NCBI RefSeq assembly: GCF_042646085.1
Contig: NZ_JBHRSZ010000006.1
Location: 124,001-188,000 of the forward strand
Reading direction: 5' to 3'
Origin: Litoribrevibacter euphylliae
GTDB lineage: Bacteria > Pseudomonadota > Gammaproteobacteria > Pseudomonadales > Litoribrevibacteraceae
Length of the DNA stretch: 64,000 bases
The position numbers and the translations under genes are program-made. Numbering within the stretch: the first letter of the stretch is position 1; every line of letters starts with the position of its first letter. Of the stretch, positions 8,722 through 17,036 are shown in pieces. The notes under the pieces are model-generated. The model was not told where the DNA came from and searched no databases. It worked only from the letters and a program-made list of their open reading frames with translations.

Positions 8722-11538
8722 ATGCGAAAATTATTATTAGCTTCTGCCATTATGAGCAGCAGTGTAGCTACGTCACTAATGGCTGCGCCGGTCATTAATG
8801 AAGTAGACAGCGACAACCCGAGTACTGATACCGCCGAATTCGTTGAACTGTACGATGGTGGCGCAGGGAATACCTCCCTGGATGGCTACGCCTTAGTGTT
8901 TTTCAACGGCAGCAACGACAGTAGTTACAAGACAATTGATCTATCTGGTCAGGTTACTGACAGTAATGGCTATTTCGTGGTGTGTGGTGATGCCGAATAT
9001 GTGGTCAATTGTGATTTGGATGTCTCGCCAAACAGCAACTTGATTCAGAACGGAGCCGATGCGGTTGCCTTGTATCAAGTGGCGGCCAGCCAGTTTCCGA
9101 ACGGGTCAGCGATCACAACCAATAATCTGGTTGATGCGTTGGTTTATGACACCAACGATGGTGATGACAGCGGTCTATTGCCTTTGTTGAATGCAGGGCA
9201 GCCGCAAGTTAATGAAGGTGGCGCAGGCGATAAAGATAACCACTCGAACCAGCGTTGTGGTGAAGGCATCGCGCGTAATAGCGACGGTTATCAACAATTG
9301 ACTCCAACACCGGGAGCGGTGAATGCCTGTGGCGGTGTTGACCCTGATCCTGAGCCAACCTTAGGTGAGTGTGGTGATTCAACGGTTGAAAACTACGCAT
9401 TGATCAGTGCTGTGCAGGGCCATATCATCGACATTTCAAACGATGCGTCGCCATTGTCTGGTCAGAAGGTGATTGTTGAAGCCATTGTGACGGCGGATCT
9501 GCAAGGCGGTGCTTTGGCCAACGGCGACTCTTCTTATCAGTACAGCGGTTTCTGGTTACAAGAGGAAGCGTCTGACAGTGATGGCAATGACAACACCTCG
9601 GAAGGTGTGTTCGTCTATGACTACCGCAATGCTGTGAATGTCGGCGACAAAGTTCGTTTGATGGCATCGGTGGCTGAATTCAATAACACCACTCAGTTGA
9701 AGAGCGTCGATGAACTGGTGGTGTGTTCTTCTGGAAACGACTTACCAACCGCTGCGTCTGTAACCTTACCTGTGGCATCGCTTGAAGCGCTGGAAGCCGT
9801 TGAAGGGATGCGCGTTCAAACCAACCAAGAACTGATTGTCAGTGATCTGTTTGGCACAGGTTATGGTTTTGGTAACTACGGTCAGTTCGTGGTGTCGTCT
9901 AAGTTGCACTATCAACCGACAGAAATTGCTCTGCCGGGGTCTGCTGAAGCGCAAGCGGCAGCGGATGCGCGTCCACTCGATGTGTTGTTGGTCGATGATG
10001 GCGTGTCGGCTTCTTATCCATCCTTCATTCCATTCCCGGACGACTCAGGCTTCTCTGCGGATAACCCAATGCGTATCGGTTACAGCGTCCGTGACCTTGA
10101 AGGGGTGATGCACGGCTGGCGTAACAACTATACGGTGATCCCTTCAAATCTGACCATTGATCCGACCGCACCTCGTACGCTTGAACCTGTGATCTCGGAA
10201 GAGGCCGATCTGGTTGTGGTGGGCATGAACGTACTCAACTTCTTCAATGGCGATGGTCAAGGCGGTGGTTTCCCAACTTCTCGTGGTGCACCAACTTACG
10301 ATGCGTTCACTGTGCAGACGGATAAGATCGTGGCGGCATTGACGGCGATGAATGCTGATGTTGTTGCGTTGATGGAGATTGAAAACGACGGCTTTGATGC
10401 CAACAGTGCCATTCAGGATTTGGTGGTTGCATTGAATAGGCAACAACAACCGGGCAACGAATACAGCTTTGTTAATCCGGGTGTGAGTGCGATTGGCACC
10501 GATGCGATTTCAGTGGGGCTGCTTTATCGCACGGCTAAGTTGAACCCTACCGGTGACACGGTAATCCTGAACAGTGACAACTCGCCTGTGGATGACAATG
10601 GCGACCCGCTGTTTATTGACGACAAAAACCGCCCGTCGTTGATTCAAAGTTTCGATTATCAGGGTGAGACCTTCACCTTGTCTGTGAACCACCTTAAGTC
10701 CAAAGGTTCGGCGTGTAATGAAGTCAATGAAGGTCAGGATGGTCAAGGCAACTGTAACCTCACTCGTACCAAAGCCGCACAGGCGTTGACTCAGTTCTTA
10801 GCGACTCAGCCAACCGGTGTTGAAACGGATAAAGTGATGATCTTGGGTGACTTGAATGCCTACAGTCAGGAAGACCCAATGCAGGTGTTCTATGGTGATG
10901 GTTTTACCAACCTGAAGTACACCGATAAGGCCTCTGAAGAAAAGCCATTCTCGTATTCATTCAGCGGTTTCCTTGGCAGCTTGGATCATGCGTTAGCGAG
11001 CGATGCTTTGGTTGAGCATGTGGTGAGTGTCGATGCTTGGCACATCAACTCGGTTGAAGATTCAATGGTGGATTACCTGACCGAAACCAACGGTCAGCCA
11101 TATGACTCCATTGATCATTATGCGTCGCCAGATGCGTATCGATCTTCAGATCACGATCCGATTGTGGTGGGGCTGCGCTTCGAAAACACGGCACCAGAGC
11201 AAGTAGATGAGATATCTGATCTTTCTCTGACCAGTATGGATCAAGAGGTAGAGCTGGATCTTAGCGACTACTTCACCGATGCCGATGGCGACAGCTTAAG
11301 TTATCAAGTACAAGGGCTGCCAGCCGGTTTTGCTGTGTCCGACCAAGGTGTGATTACCGCTGAGCTGACGGATGCCAGTTTTGAACATTTACCGGCTACG
11401 GTGTCTGTGATTGTGTCTGATGGTCGAGAATCGGTAAGCGCTGAGTTTGATATTGTGGATAACCGTCCACAACCCAACCCTTGGCAACGTCTCATTGATT
11501 TTTTGAGATGGTTATTCGGTATGATTTTCGGTCGCTAG
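8722..11538 (+). CDS. Secreted ExeM/NucH-type endonuclease/exonuclease/phosphatase protein
   Basis: This 938-residue protein has a signal peptide (cleavage near Ala-Ala-Pro, about residue 22). A lamin-tail domain follows (about 22-130; APVINEVDSDNPSTDTAEFV), then an OB-fold-like segment (about 225-370), an endonuclease/exonuclease/phosphatase domain (about 495-815) and a bacterial Ig/cadherin-like domain (about 820-925). The nuclease domain shows NVLNFFNGDGQGGGFPTSRG, ALMEIENDGF, SVNHLKSKGSAC, ILGDLNAY and the terminal SSDHDPIVVGL. This is the plan of ExeM-type extracellular nucleases that degrade environmental or biofilm DNA. The C-terminus is a short tryptophan- and phenylalanine-rich tail (LRWLFGMIFGR), not a GlyGly-CTERM. 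GGAG precedes the start, and the gene has its own terminator. Confidence 0.88.
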   Translation: MRKLLLASAIMSSSVATSLMAAPVINEVDSDNPSTDTAEFVELYDGGAGNTSLDGYALVFFNGSNDSSYKTIDLSGQVTDSNGYFVVCGDAEYVVNCDLDVSPNSNLIQNGADAVALYQVAASQFPNGSAITTNNLVDALVYDTNDGDDSGLLPLLNAGQPQVNEGGAGDKDNHSNQRCGEGIARNSDGYQQLTPTPGAVNACGGVDPDPEPTLGECGDSTVENYALISAVQGHIIDISNDASPLSGQKVIVEAIVTADLQGGALANGDSSYQYSGFWLQEEASDSDGNDNTSEGVFVYDYRNAVNVGDKVRLMASVAEFNNTTQLKSVDELVVCSSGNDLPTAASVTLPVASLEALEAVEGMRVQTNQELIVSDLFGTGYGFGNYGQFVVSSKLHYQPTEIALPGSAEAQAAADARPLDVLLVDDGVSASYPSFIPFPDDSGFSADNPMRIGYSVRDLEGVMHGWRNNYTVIPSNLTIDPTAPRTLEPVISEEADLVVVGMNVLNFFNGDGQGGGFPTSRGAPTYDAFTVQTDKIVAALTAMNADVVALMEIENDGFDANSAIQDLVVALNRQQQPGNEYSFVNPGVSAIGTDAISVGLLYRTAKLNPTGDTVILNSDNSPVDDNGDPLFIDDKNRPSLIQSFDYQGETFTLSVNHLKSKGSACNEVNEGQDGQGNCNLTRTKAAQALTQFLATQPTGVETDKVMILGDLNAYSQEDPMQVFYGDGFTNLKYTDKASEEKPFSYSFSGFLGSLDHALASDALVEHVVSVDAWHINSVEDSMVDYLTETNGQPYDSIDHYASPDAYRSSDHDPIVVGLRFENTAPEQVDEISDLSLTSMDQEVELDLSDYFTDADGDSLSYQVQGLPAGFAVSDQGVITAELTDASFEHLPATVSVIVSDGRESVSAEFDIVDNRPQPNPWQRLIDFLRWLFGMIFGR

Positions 11539-11561
11539 CGATTCTTTAGTCTCACGTTTAT

Positions 11562-11592
11562 ACGGGGAAACCTTCTTGGTTTCCCCGTTTTT
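11562..11592 (+). terminator. Terminator of the secreted nuclease gene
   Basis: An 11-bp perfect stem, ACGGGGAAACC/GGTTTCCCCGT, with a short TTCTT loop and a T run, starts 24 bp after the stop codon. Confidence 0.9.
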
Positions 11593-11747
11593 TGTCTGCT
11601 GATTTGCACCGTCTCTTTGCAACCGTTCATCACTTGACCCTAACAGTTTAAGAAAATCCGACTAACTTTATAGATATTAGTGTGCGTGACAGGCCAATCA
11701 AGTAAACCTTTTGTTCACAGTGTCTTCCCCTGATGTGGTAATCGCTT

Positions 11748-12707
11748 ATGTCTCAGACAGAGTGGGTTATTAACTCCGATCATTTTGGCCCTTGGCTTAA
11801 AAAATGGCAGCATACCGTGAATGTCATGGCGGAAGCGTGTCACTGTTCTGCGGGGTACATAGTGCAGTGTTCGTCGGATGGATTGATGACTGTGGTTGCC
11901 TCTGAGAAACAAGCAATAAAATACGGTACCGGGGACGTAGTTGGCTACGACATTAACCTCTATTGTAAGAAGATCGTAGAAACCAAAGATCCGCTCTATG
12001 TTCGGGATGCTAGAAAGGATACGTTCTGGGCTGATAACCCAGAAGTGGCCGATGGCTTAGTATCCTATCTTGGGATGCCAATTTTTCTTCCCTGTGGTGA
12101 TTTATTTGGCACCATCTGCATTTTAAATGAAGAACCCACCAACTTTGACCCGATTTATCCGAAGCTTGTCGAGCAATTCCGGAACATTGTTGAAAGTGAT
12201 CTGGAGTTGATCCAGCGTAATAAAGAGCTCGAAGAAATAGCCATCACCGATGAGATGACCGGTCTTTATAATCGCCGTGGTTTTAAAGCGTTGGCCCATC
12301 AGCAGCACAAACTGGCTCGGCGTATTGGTTGCAGCATGGGGTTGTTGTATCTCGACATTGATGATTTAAAAGAGATCAATGATGTCATTGGGCATGAGGC
12401 GGGGGATGAAGCCATTATCCAATTGGCACGAGGCATGGAAGAGTGTCTTCGTGATAATGACATTTCAGCACGCATCGGTGGCGATGAGTTTGTCGCCTTG
12501 GTATTGCTCTCAGAGATCGATACCTTGCCCGCAGTGATTCAGCGTATGAACCTCTACTTCAGTCATCAACTCCTGTCGCTTGGCCGTCCGTTAAAAGTCA
12601 GTATTGGCGGTATTTTGGTGCCTGAAGTGGAGATGGATTTTGATCAGTTATTGGATTCGGCCGATCAGGAAATGTATCGTACTAAACGGGCGAGGAAAGC
12701 CGGTTAA
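11748..12707 (+). CDS. GAF-GGDEF diguanylate cyclase
   Basis: The predicted product is a cytoplasmic diguanylate cyclase making cyclic di-GMP from GTP under control of an N-terminal GAF sensor. The 319-residue protein has a GAF domain at about 20-155 (DPLYVRDARKDTFWADNPEV, VSYLGMPIFLPCGDLFGTIC) and a GGDEF domain at about 165-319. The active-site GGDEF is intact at residues 244-248. An inhibitory-site RxxD (RDND, 235-238) lies five residues before it, so product feedback inhibition is likely. There is no signal peptide or membrane segment. It is monocistronic, upstream of a convergent hydrolase. A 12-bp tandem duplication covers its stop codon. Confidence 0.92.
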   Translation: MSQTEWVINSDHFGPWLKKWQHTVNVMAEACHCSAGYIVQCSSDGLMTVVASEKQAIKYGTGDVVGYDINLYCKKIVETKDPLYVRDARKDTFWADNPEVADGLVSYLGMPIFLPCGDLFGTICILNEEPTNFDPIYPKLVEQFRNIVESDLELIQRNKELEEIAITDEMTGLYNRRGFKALAHQQHKLARRIGCSMGLLYLDIDDLKEINDVIGHEAGDEAIIQLARGMEECLRDNDISARIGGDEFVALVLLSEIDTLPAVIQRMNLYFSHQLLSLGRPLKVSIGGILVPEVEMDFDQLLDSADQEMYRTKRARKAG

Positions 12708-12725
12708 AAGTCGGGTTAAAAAGGC
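12702..12725. repeat. 12-bp tandem duplication at the end of the diguanylate cyclase gene
   Basis: GGTTAAAAGTCG is followed directly by GGTTAAAAAGGC. The first unit contains the stop codon TAA. Confidence 0.5.
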
Positions 12726-12818
12726 CAGTTGTAAGGCGGTTAATAATTACAGCATTTTTCCTTCAACTGGCAAGACAGGTTGCTATTGCTCGGTTGCTTC
12801 TCAGCGTTTGACACTCAA

Positions 12819-13835
12819 CTACTCTGCATTCCTCTCAATAAACGCTTTTACCGCGTCAATGACCTCTGGATCTCTTACCGCTTTGTTGTGCCCAAGTGCT
12901 TGGGTGAAGCGATGTTCTGCGGTTGGAATTTGGCTTTTCAGCGTTTTACCGACTTCCAGACTGACTTGATGATCTTTGTCGTCGTAGCTGTAGAACTGTG
13001 GCATGTGATAGCTCTGGTTTCGTAAGTCATAGTCGCCCCAGAAATTGTCACCAAACTTCTGTTCCATTAAGGCCTTGTGTTGGTCGATCACTTCTGACGG
13101 CAAAGACAGTTGGTGTTTGAAGGTATGAACGATATGGCTTAAACACATCGGTGTGTTCAGTACCACATGAAAGCCAGCTTCTGCTCCCGCATTCAACGCA
13201 TTGTGACTGGACAGTCCGCCGATGGAATGGCTGATAATACCGGTTAGTGTTTCTTGCTGCGCAATCTGTTGGATGATCTCACTGATTTCTTCGGCGTTGG
13301 TGGTTTTGCCTTCAGCCCGACCGTGCCCTGGTGCGTCAAACGCCATGACTCGATACCCTGCATTGACCAAGGCTTGTGTCAGTTGGCGGAACTGACCGCT
13401 GTGACCACCCCAGCCATGTACGGTAAGAATTGTTGGTCCTGATCCCCATTGGTATATGGGAATTGCGTTGCCTTGGTAATCCATAGTTTCTTGTGATGCC
13501 GAGCTTAGCCATGCGTGATCCGTTTCGTTGATCGGACGATTCTGAGGAGTAAACCAGATATTGAAGGCCATTTTCCCGGCTGCTCGTGTAGAAATAACAT
13601 TGACGGCACGAACGGCTTTTCCTGCCCACACGAACGGTGCTGGTTGCTTTTTCTTTCCAATGAAGTTCTCTATGTGTTCTAACCACTGATGTTCAGTAAC
13701 TGGTGATGTAGGATGCAGTACTGAAGGCTCTGCACTGCGTTGTTCCGGATAGCGTGGTTCTGAATCGTGTGAATGGTGGCGTACATTCTTCGTTGTATTT
13801 GGTTGATTGTGTGTGACGTCTACCGTGGTATTCAT
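12819..13835 (-). CDS. Alpha/beta hydrolase
   Basis: This is a 338-residue alpha/beta-hydrolase-fold protein, preceded by a ~60-residue polar N-terminal extension without a signal peptide. The core has the oxyanion strand PTILTVHGWGGHSGQF, VMAFDAPGHGRAEG, and a nucleophile elbow SHSIGG (Ser in place of the first Gly of GxSxG). A late Asp (YDDKDHQV) and His (ALGHNKAVRDP) complete the triad. An esterase or lipase-like role is probable; the substrate is unknown. It is divergent from the GlxA-type regulator at 14072, which may control it. The gap contains a small dyad, GCAC-TTAAG-GTGC, at 13923-13935. Confidence 0.8.
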   Translation of the reverse strand: MNTTVDVTHNQPNTTKNVRHHSHDSEPRYPEQRSAEPSVLHPTSPVTEHQWLEHIENFIGKKKQPAPFVWAGKAVRAVNVISTRAAGKMAFNIWFTPQNRPINETDHAWLSSASQETMDYQGNAIPIYQWGSGPTILTVHGWGGHSGQFRQLTQALVNAGYRVMAFDAPGHGRAEGKTTNAEEISEIIQQIAQQETLTGIISHSIGGLSSHNALNAGAEAGFHVVLNTPMCLSHIVHTFKHQLSLPSEVIDQHKALMEQKFGDNFWGDYDLRNQSYHMPQFYSYDDKDHQVSLEVGKTLKSQIPTAEHRFTQALGHNKAVRDPEVIDAVKAFIERNAE

Positions 13836-14071
13836 GGTTGGCTCCTTAAATATGATGTATCGAGCATGTGTCTATTTTTTAATCATAAGTACCCTTGCTT
13901 TTATTAAGGAGTGTCTTTTAAGGCACTTAAGGTGCTAAATTAGTCACTCAGTTGATATGACTAAAACCGCACCCTTAATGTCAAATATGGCTTGGCGGGC
14001 ATGGCTAAATTAGCATTTATACTGTGAATTAAGACGGGAGCCCGAGTAGGGATTGGGAAAAGAGGTTCGTT

Positions 14072-15112
14072 ATGCAGAAAAAAACAATATCAATTCTGAT
14101 TGGGGACAATTGCCCCGCGTCAGGTGTGTTCTCTGTGGTGGATACCTTAATTTCGGCAAACTACTGTCATCGAAAAAGTAGTGGCATTGAGGAAGATATC
14201 TTCCCGTTCAAAATGATCGGGCGAAATAAAGAACACCGAGCCTACAATGGTTTTCCGATCACCCCGGTAGCACCTGTCGATCCAACAGACCGGCCTGATA
14301 TCCTGATCGTGCCGGGAATGGTCGAAGCGACTGCCAGAGAGAAACGGTTGGTGCAAGCGCTGGTTAATAACCAAGACTACATTGAATTGATTAAAGCCTG
14401 GCATCAGCAAGGTACTGTGGTTGTTGGTGTCTGTCATGGCAACTTTATTTTGGCTGCATCCGGTATTGCGTCTGATCGAGCATTAACGACTCACTGGATC
14501 ATGGACAGTAAAGCCCATCTTCTTTTCCCGGAACAAGTATTCGACGTGAACCAATTGATGATTGATCACGGTGATGTGATCAGCTTTGGTGGTGCGTCCG
14601 CCATTTCCCAGATGGTGCTTTACATCATTGAGCGATTTCACAGCCGGGAATTGGCATTGAATGCGGGGCGATTAATGCTGATTGAACCGGCACAAGATCT
14701 TCAAACGCCGTTCAGTATGTTTATACCTAATCGTTCCCATGGCGATGCTTACGTGTCTCAGCTTCAAGACTTGTTGGAACAACATTTTCAGGATGTAGAA
14801 TCGTTACCAGAATTAATGGCGCAAGTGTCCATCAGCGAACGCCAATTAACGCGCCGTTTCAAACAAGCCACCGGTGAAACGCCGATTGCTTATCTTCAGC
14901 GCTTGCGTATCGAATTTGTTCGACGCGGTTTGGAAACCAGTAATAAGCAGGTGAACAGCTTGATTTGGGAGTCGGGTTACGAAGACGTGAGTTCATTTCG
15001 ACGTCTATTTAAGAAAACCATGGGCATTACCATGACCGAGTATCGACAACGTTATGGCTTATTGCATAAAGCGGCAGATCTTTCTGGCAATGTACAGGCG
15101 ATGTTGCAGTAA
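14072..15112 (+). CDS. GlxA family transcriptional regulator (DJ-1 + AraC)
   Basis: This 346-residue regulator has an N-terminal DJ-1/PfpI domain (about 1-190) with an intact cysteine elbow, VVGVCHGNFILAASG, and a C-terminal AraC double helix-turn-helix (about 245-330; SERQLTRRFKQATGETPIAY, GYEDVSSFRRLFKKTMGITM). Proteins of this class sense small molecules and usually activate a neighbouring operon. The likely target is the divergent alpha/beta hydrolase, with which it shares a 236-bp gap. The ligand cannot be read from the sequence. The family is clear; the target assignment is inference. Confidence 0.87.
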   Translation: MQKKTISILIGDNCPASGVFSVVDTLISANYCHRKSSGIEEDIFPFKMIGRNKEHRAYNGFPITPVAPVDPTDRPDILIVPGMVEATAREKRLVQALVNNQDYIELIKAWHQQGTVVVGVCHGNFILAASGIASDRALTTHWIMDSKAHLLFPEQVFDVNQLMIDHGDVISFGGASAISQMVLYIIERFHSRELALNAGRLMLIEPAQDLQTPFSMFIPNRSHGDAYVSQLQDLLEQHFQDVESLPELMAQVSISERQLTRRFKQATGETPIAYLQRLRIEFVRRGLETSNKQVNSLIWESGYEDVSSFRRLFKKTMGITMTEYRQRYGLLHKAADLSGNVQAMLQ

Positions 15113-15216
15113 AGGATTGTCTCTGTGAAAAAACATCTGCGGTTTGTAGCGCAACGTCGGTGTGTTTTATAGGATTGTTTTTTGTTAGGTTGAGGTCTTT
15201 AAAACGAGAAAGTGTT

Positions 15217-15561
15217 ATGAAAATCGGACTCGTCAGCGAGAATACTGGGCTAGGTATTCACACCATTCGGTATTATGAAAAACAAGGGCTGATCAATCAG
15301 CCCAAGAAGGATGCCAGCGGTCATCGGGCTTATAATGGCAAAGATGTGGATCTATTAAACTGGATCGCCTGCATGAAAAACTCGGGAATGCCACTCAGTC
15401 GAATCAAAGAATACTCCGTTGCCTTTTACAATGATGACAGCACTACCTGTTTGAGTATTCTCGAAGATCATCTTGAACATCTTAAGGAACAGCAGAAAAA
15501 CATCGAGCATTATGTCGATGTCACGGCGAATAAAATTTCTCGACTAAAAGGCTTGACCTAG
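15217..15561 (+). CDS. MerR family transcriptional regulator
   Basis: This 114-residue MerR protein has the N-terminal winged helix (MKIGLVSENTGLGIHTIRYY) and a C-terminal coiled-coil dimerisation helix. There is no cysteine cluster typical of metal sensors. The short effector tail with HLEHLKEQQKNIEHYVD resembles the SoxR-independent, organic-ligand MerR types. ATG 15217 is selected because the family starts there; an upstream TTG would add 19 non-family residues. The last codons overlap the -35 element of the phzF promoter, so regulator and target are tightly interlocked. Confidence 0.88.
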   Translation: MKIGLVSENTGLGIHTIRYYEKQGLINQPKKDASGHRAYNGKDVDLLNWIACMKNSGMPLSRIKEYSVAFYNDDSTTCLSILEDHLEHLKEQQKNIEHYVDVTANKISRLKGLT

Positions 15562-15584
15562 ACCATGGTCTAGATTGCTAGCAT
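15553..15584 (+). promoter_or_regulatory. MerR-type promoter and operator of phzF
   Basis: TTGACC (15553-15558) and TAGCAT (15579-15584) form -35 and -10 elements with an over-long 20-bp spacer. The spacer region carries a perfect 16-bp palindrome, CTAGACCATGGTCTAG, at 15558-15573. This is the hallmark of promoters activated by DNA untwisting by MerR regulators. The -35 overlaps the merR stop codon, and phzF starts 42 bp downstream of the -10. Confidence 0.85.
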
Positions 15585-15625
15585 TGCTTTCATACCGATT
15601 TAACAATGATCTAAGGAGACGGGTG

Positions 15626-16489
15626 ATGAAAGTAAATGTGGCGATCTTAAATGCCTTTGTCGATGACCATCGTGGGGGGAATCCTGCAGGTGTTGTCCTA
15701 AATGCCGACGCATTATCTAACGAGCAAAAACTTAATATTGCCAAGCAAGTTGGCTTGTCAGAAACGGCGTTTGTATCTCAATCTAGCGAGGCGGATTTCA
15801 AACTGGATTTCTTTACGCCGCAGAAGCAAATTGCGCATTGTGGGCACGCCACTATTGCCACCTTCAGCTACCTCTCGCAGCAAGGCTTGATCCCGTCACC
15901 AAATACCTCCAAAGAAACCATTGATGGTGTTCGACAAATTGAAGTCAAAGGCAACGTTGCCTACATGGAACAACTGGCACCTAAGTATTCAGACCCAGAA
16001 GGGGATCACGAGCGCATTCTTGGTTCATTGGGGCTGTCACAACAAGACGTCATGGCTAAGCCTGTGATTGCCAATACTGGAAACGGCTTCTTGGTTGTGG
16101 GCGTAAACAGCATTGCACAGTTAGAAGCAATACAACCGAATCAGCAGGAGATAGAAGCCATCTCCGAAAAGTACGACTTAATCGGCTATTACGTCTTCAC
16201 CACCGAAACCAATGTCGAAGGTCGTGATGCATCAACCCGGATGTTTGCCCCGCGTTATGGCATTGAAGAGGAATCTGCCACCGGCATGGCTGCTGGCCCG
16301 CTCGTATGCTATCTGCATGACTACCTGGATATGGATAAAGACCACTTTGTGATCGAACAAGGGTACTCGATGACACCGGCATCGCCTAGTTGTCTTGATG
16401 CTCGTCTTTCAACAAATGACGGCGAAATTCAATCGCTGATTGTTGGTGGGGTAGGTATGGCGTCGCGTTTTGAGGAAGTAGAGGTTTAG
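15626..16489 (+). CDS. PhzF family isomerase/epimerase
   Basis: This 287-residue PhzF/YddE-family protein has two pseudo-symmetric diaminopimelate-epimerase-like halves. Motifs include FVDDHRGGNPAGVVL at the N-terminus, the catalytic glutamate in QVGLSETAFVSQ, KQIAHCGHATIATF and, in the second half, EEESATGMAAGPLVCYL. PhzF itself isomerises a phenazine precursor. Most homologues, including those outside phenazine clusters as here, have unknown substrates. AAGGAGA precedes ATG 15626. The merR operator directly upstream indicates induction by the MerR ligand. Confidence 0.85.
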   Translation: MKVNVAILNAFVDDHRGGNPAGVVLNADALSNEQKLNIAKQVGLSETAFVSQSSEADFKLDFFTPQKQIAHCGHATIATFSYLSQQGLIPSPNTSKETIDGVRQIEVKGNVAYMEQLAPKYSDPEGDHERILGSLGLSQQDVMAKPVIANTGNGFLVVGVNSIAQLEAIQPNQQEIEAISEKYDLIGYYVFTTETNVEGRDASTRMFAPRYGIEEESATGMAAGPLVCYLHDYLDMDKDHFVIEQGYSMTPASPSCLDARLSTNDGEIQSLIVGGVGMASRFEEVEV

Positions 16490-16498
16490 ATAAGGGAT

Positions 16499-16525
16499 GC
16501 CGCAGACTTGTATTGAGTCAGCGGC
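16499..16525 (+). terminator. Possible terminator after phzF
   Basis: A hairpin with arms GCCGCAGAC and GTCAGCGGC (one mismatch) lies ten bases after the phzF stop, in a short convergent gap. The following T-rich stretch (TAATTCTTTGTT) is imperfect. Confidence 0.5.
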
Positions 16526-16560
16526 TAATTCTTTGTTATAGGGACTTGTTCAGAGGTTCC

Positions 16561-17019
16561 CTAGTAATTGCAATGTGAACCCTGTTCTGGATGGGATTTA
16601 ACACGCGTTACATTCTTCTTAGCTAAATTAATAAGAGCTGGTGTGCTTTCAAACTGGGCGCCTGTTCCTGGCCAGTAGAAGCCTTCACCATTTTTGCACA
16701 GGGTTACAATAATGGGGCTTTGATCTATAACCGCATCTTCACCTTCTTCTACGAACATAGAGTAACTAAGGGTAGTGAGCTCTTTTCCGTTTAAGGTTTC
16801 AATTACCTTTGCGTAATAGATGTGTTGTTCTGGGAAGTCTTGGTCATTTGATGGGATGACCTCAACACGAGTGTGTTTTATGACCGCAGAATAAGACGTG
16901 TTTTGAATTGCTTCTATAAGGAACGATTCTTGTTCTGAATATTCCTGGTTATTTGCTGTCGCAGATGTTTTACATGCAATTAAGAAAAGAGTTAGGGAGA
17001 GTAAGAGTAAGCTTTTCAT
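16561..17019 (-). CDS. Lipoprotein; possible immunity partner of the upstream amidase
   Basis: This is a 152-residue predicted lipoprotein with signal peptide MKSLLLLSLTLFLIACKTS and a lipobox cysteine at residue 16. The mature part is small and mixed alpha/beta, with no recognised domain and one pair of distal cysteines (TLCKNGEG, GSHCNY). It is the second gene of a two-gene minus-strand unit and starts 17 bp after the end of a CHAP-type peptidoglycan amidase. A periplasmic lipoprotein encoded straight after a leaderless wall hydrolase is the classical layout of an immunity protein. That role is inferred from context only. Confidence 0.7.
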   Translation of the reverse strand: MKSLLLLSLTLFLIACKTSATANNQEYSEQESFLIEAIQNTSYSAVIKHTRVEVIPSNDQDFPEQHIYYAKVIETLNGKELTTLSYSMFVEEGEDAVIDQSPIIVTLCKNGEGFYWPGTGAQFESTPALINLAKKNVTRVKSHPEQGSHCNY

Positions 17020-17036
17020 GAGTCAGTTCCTTTTGA

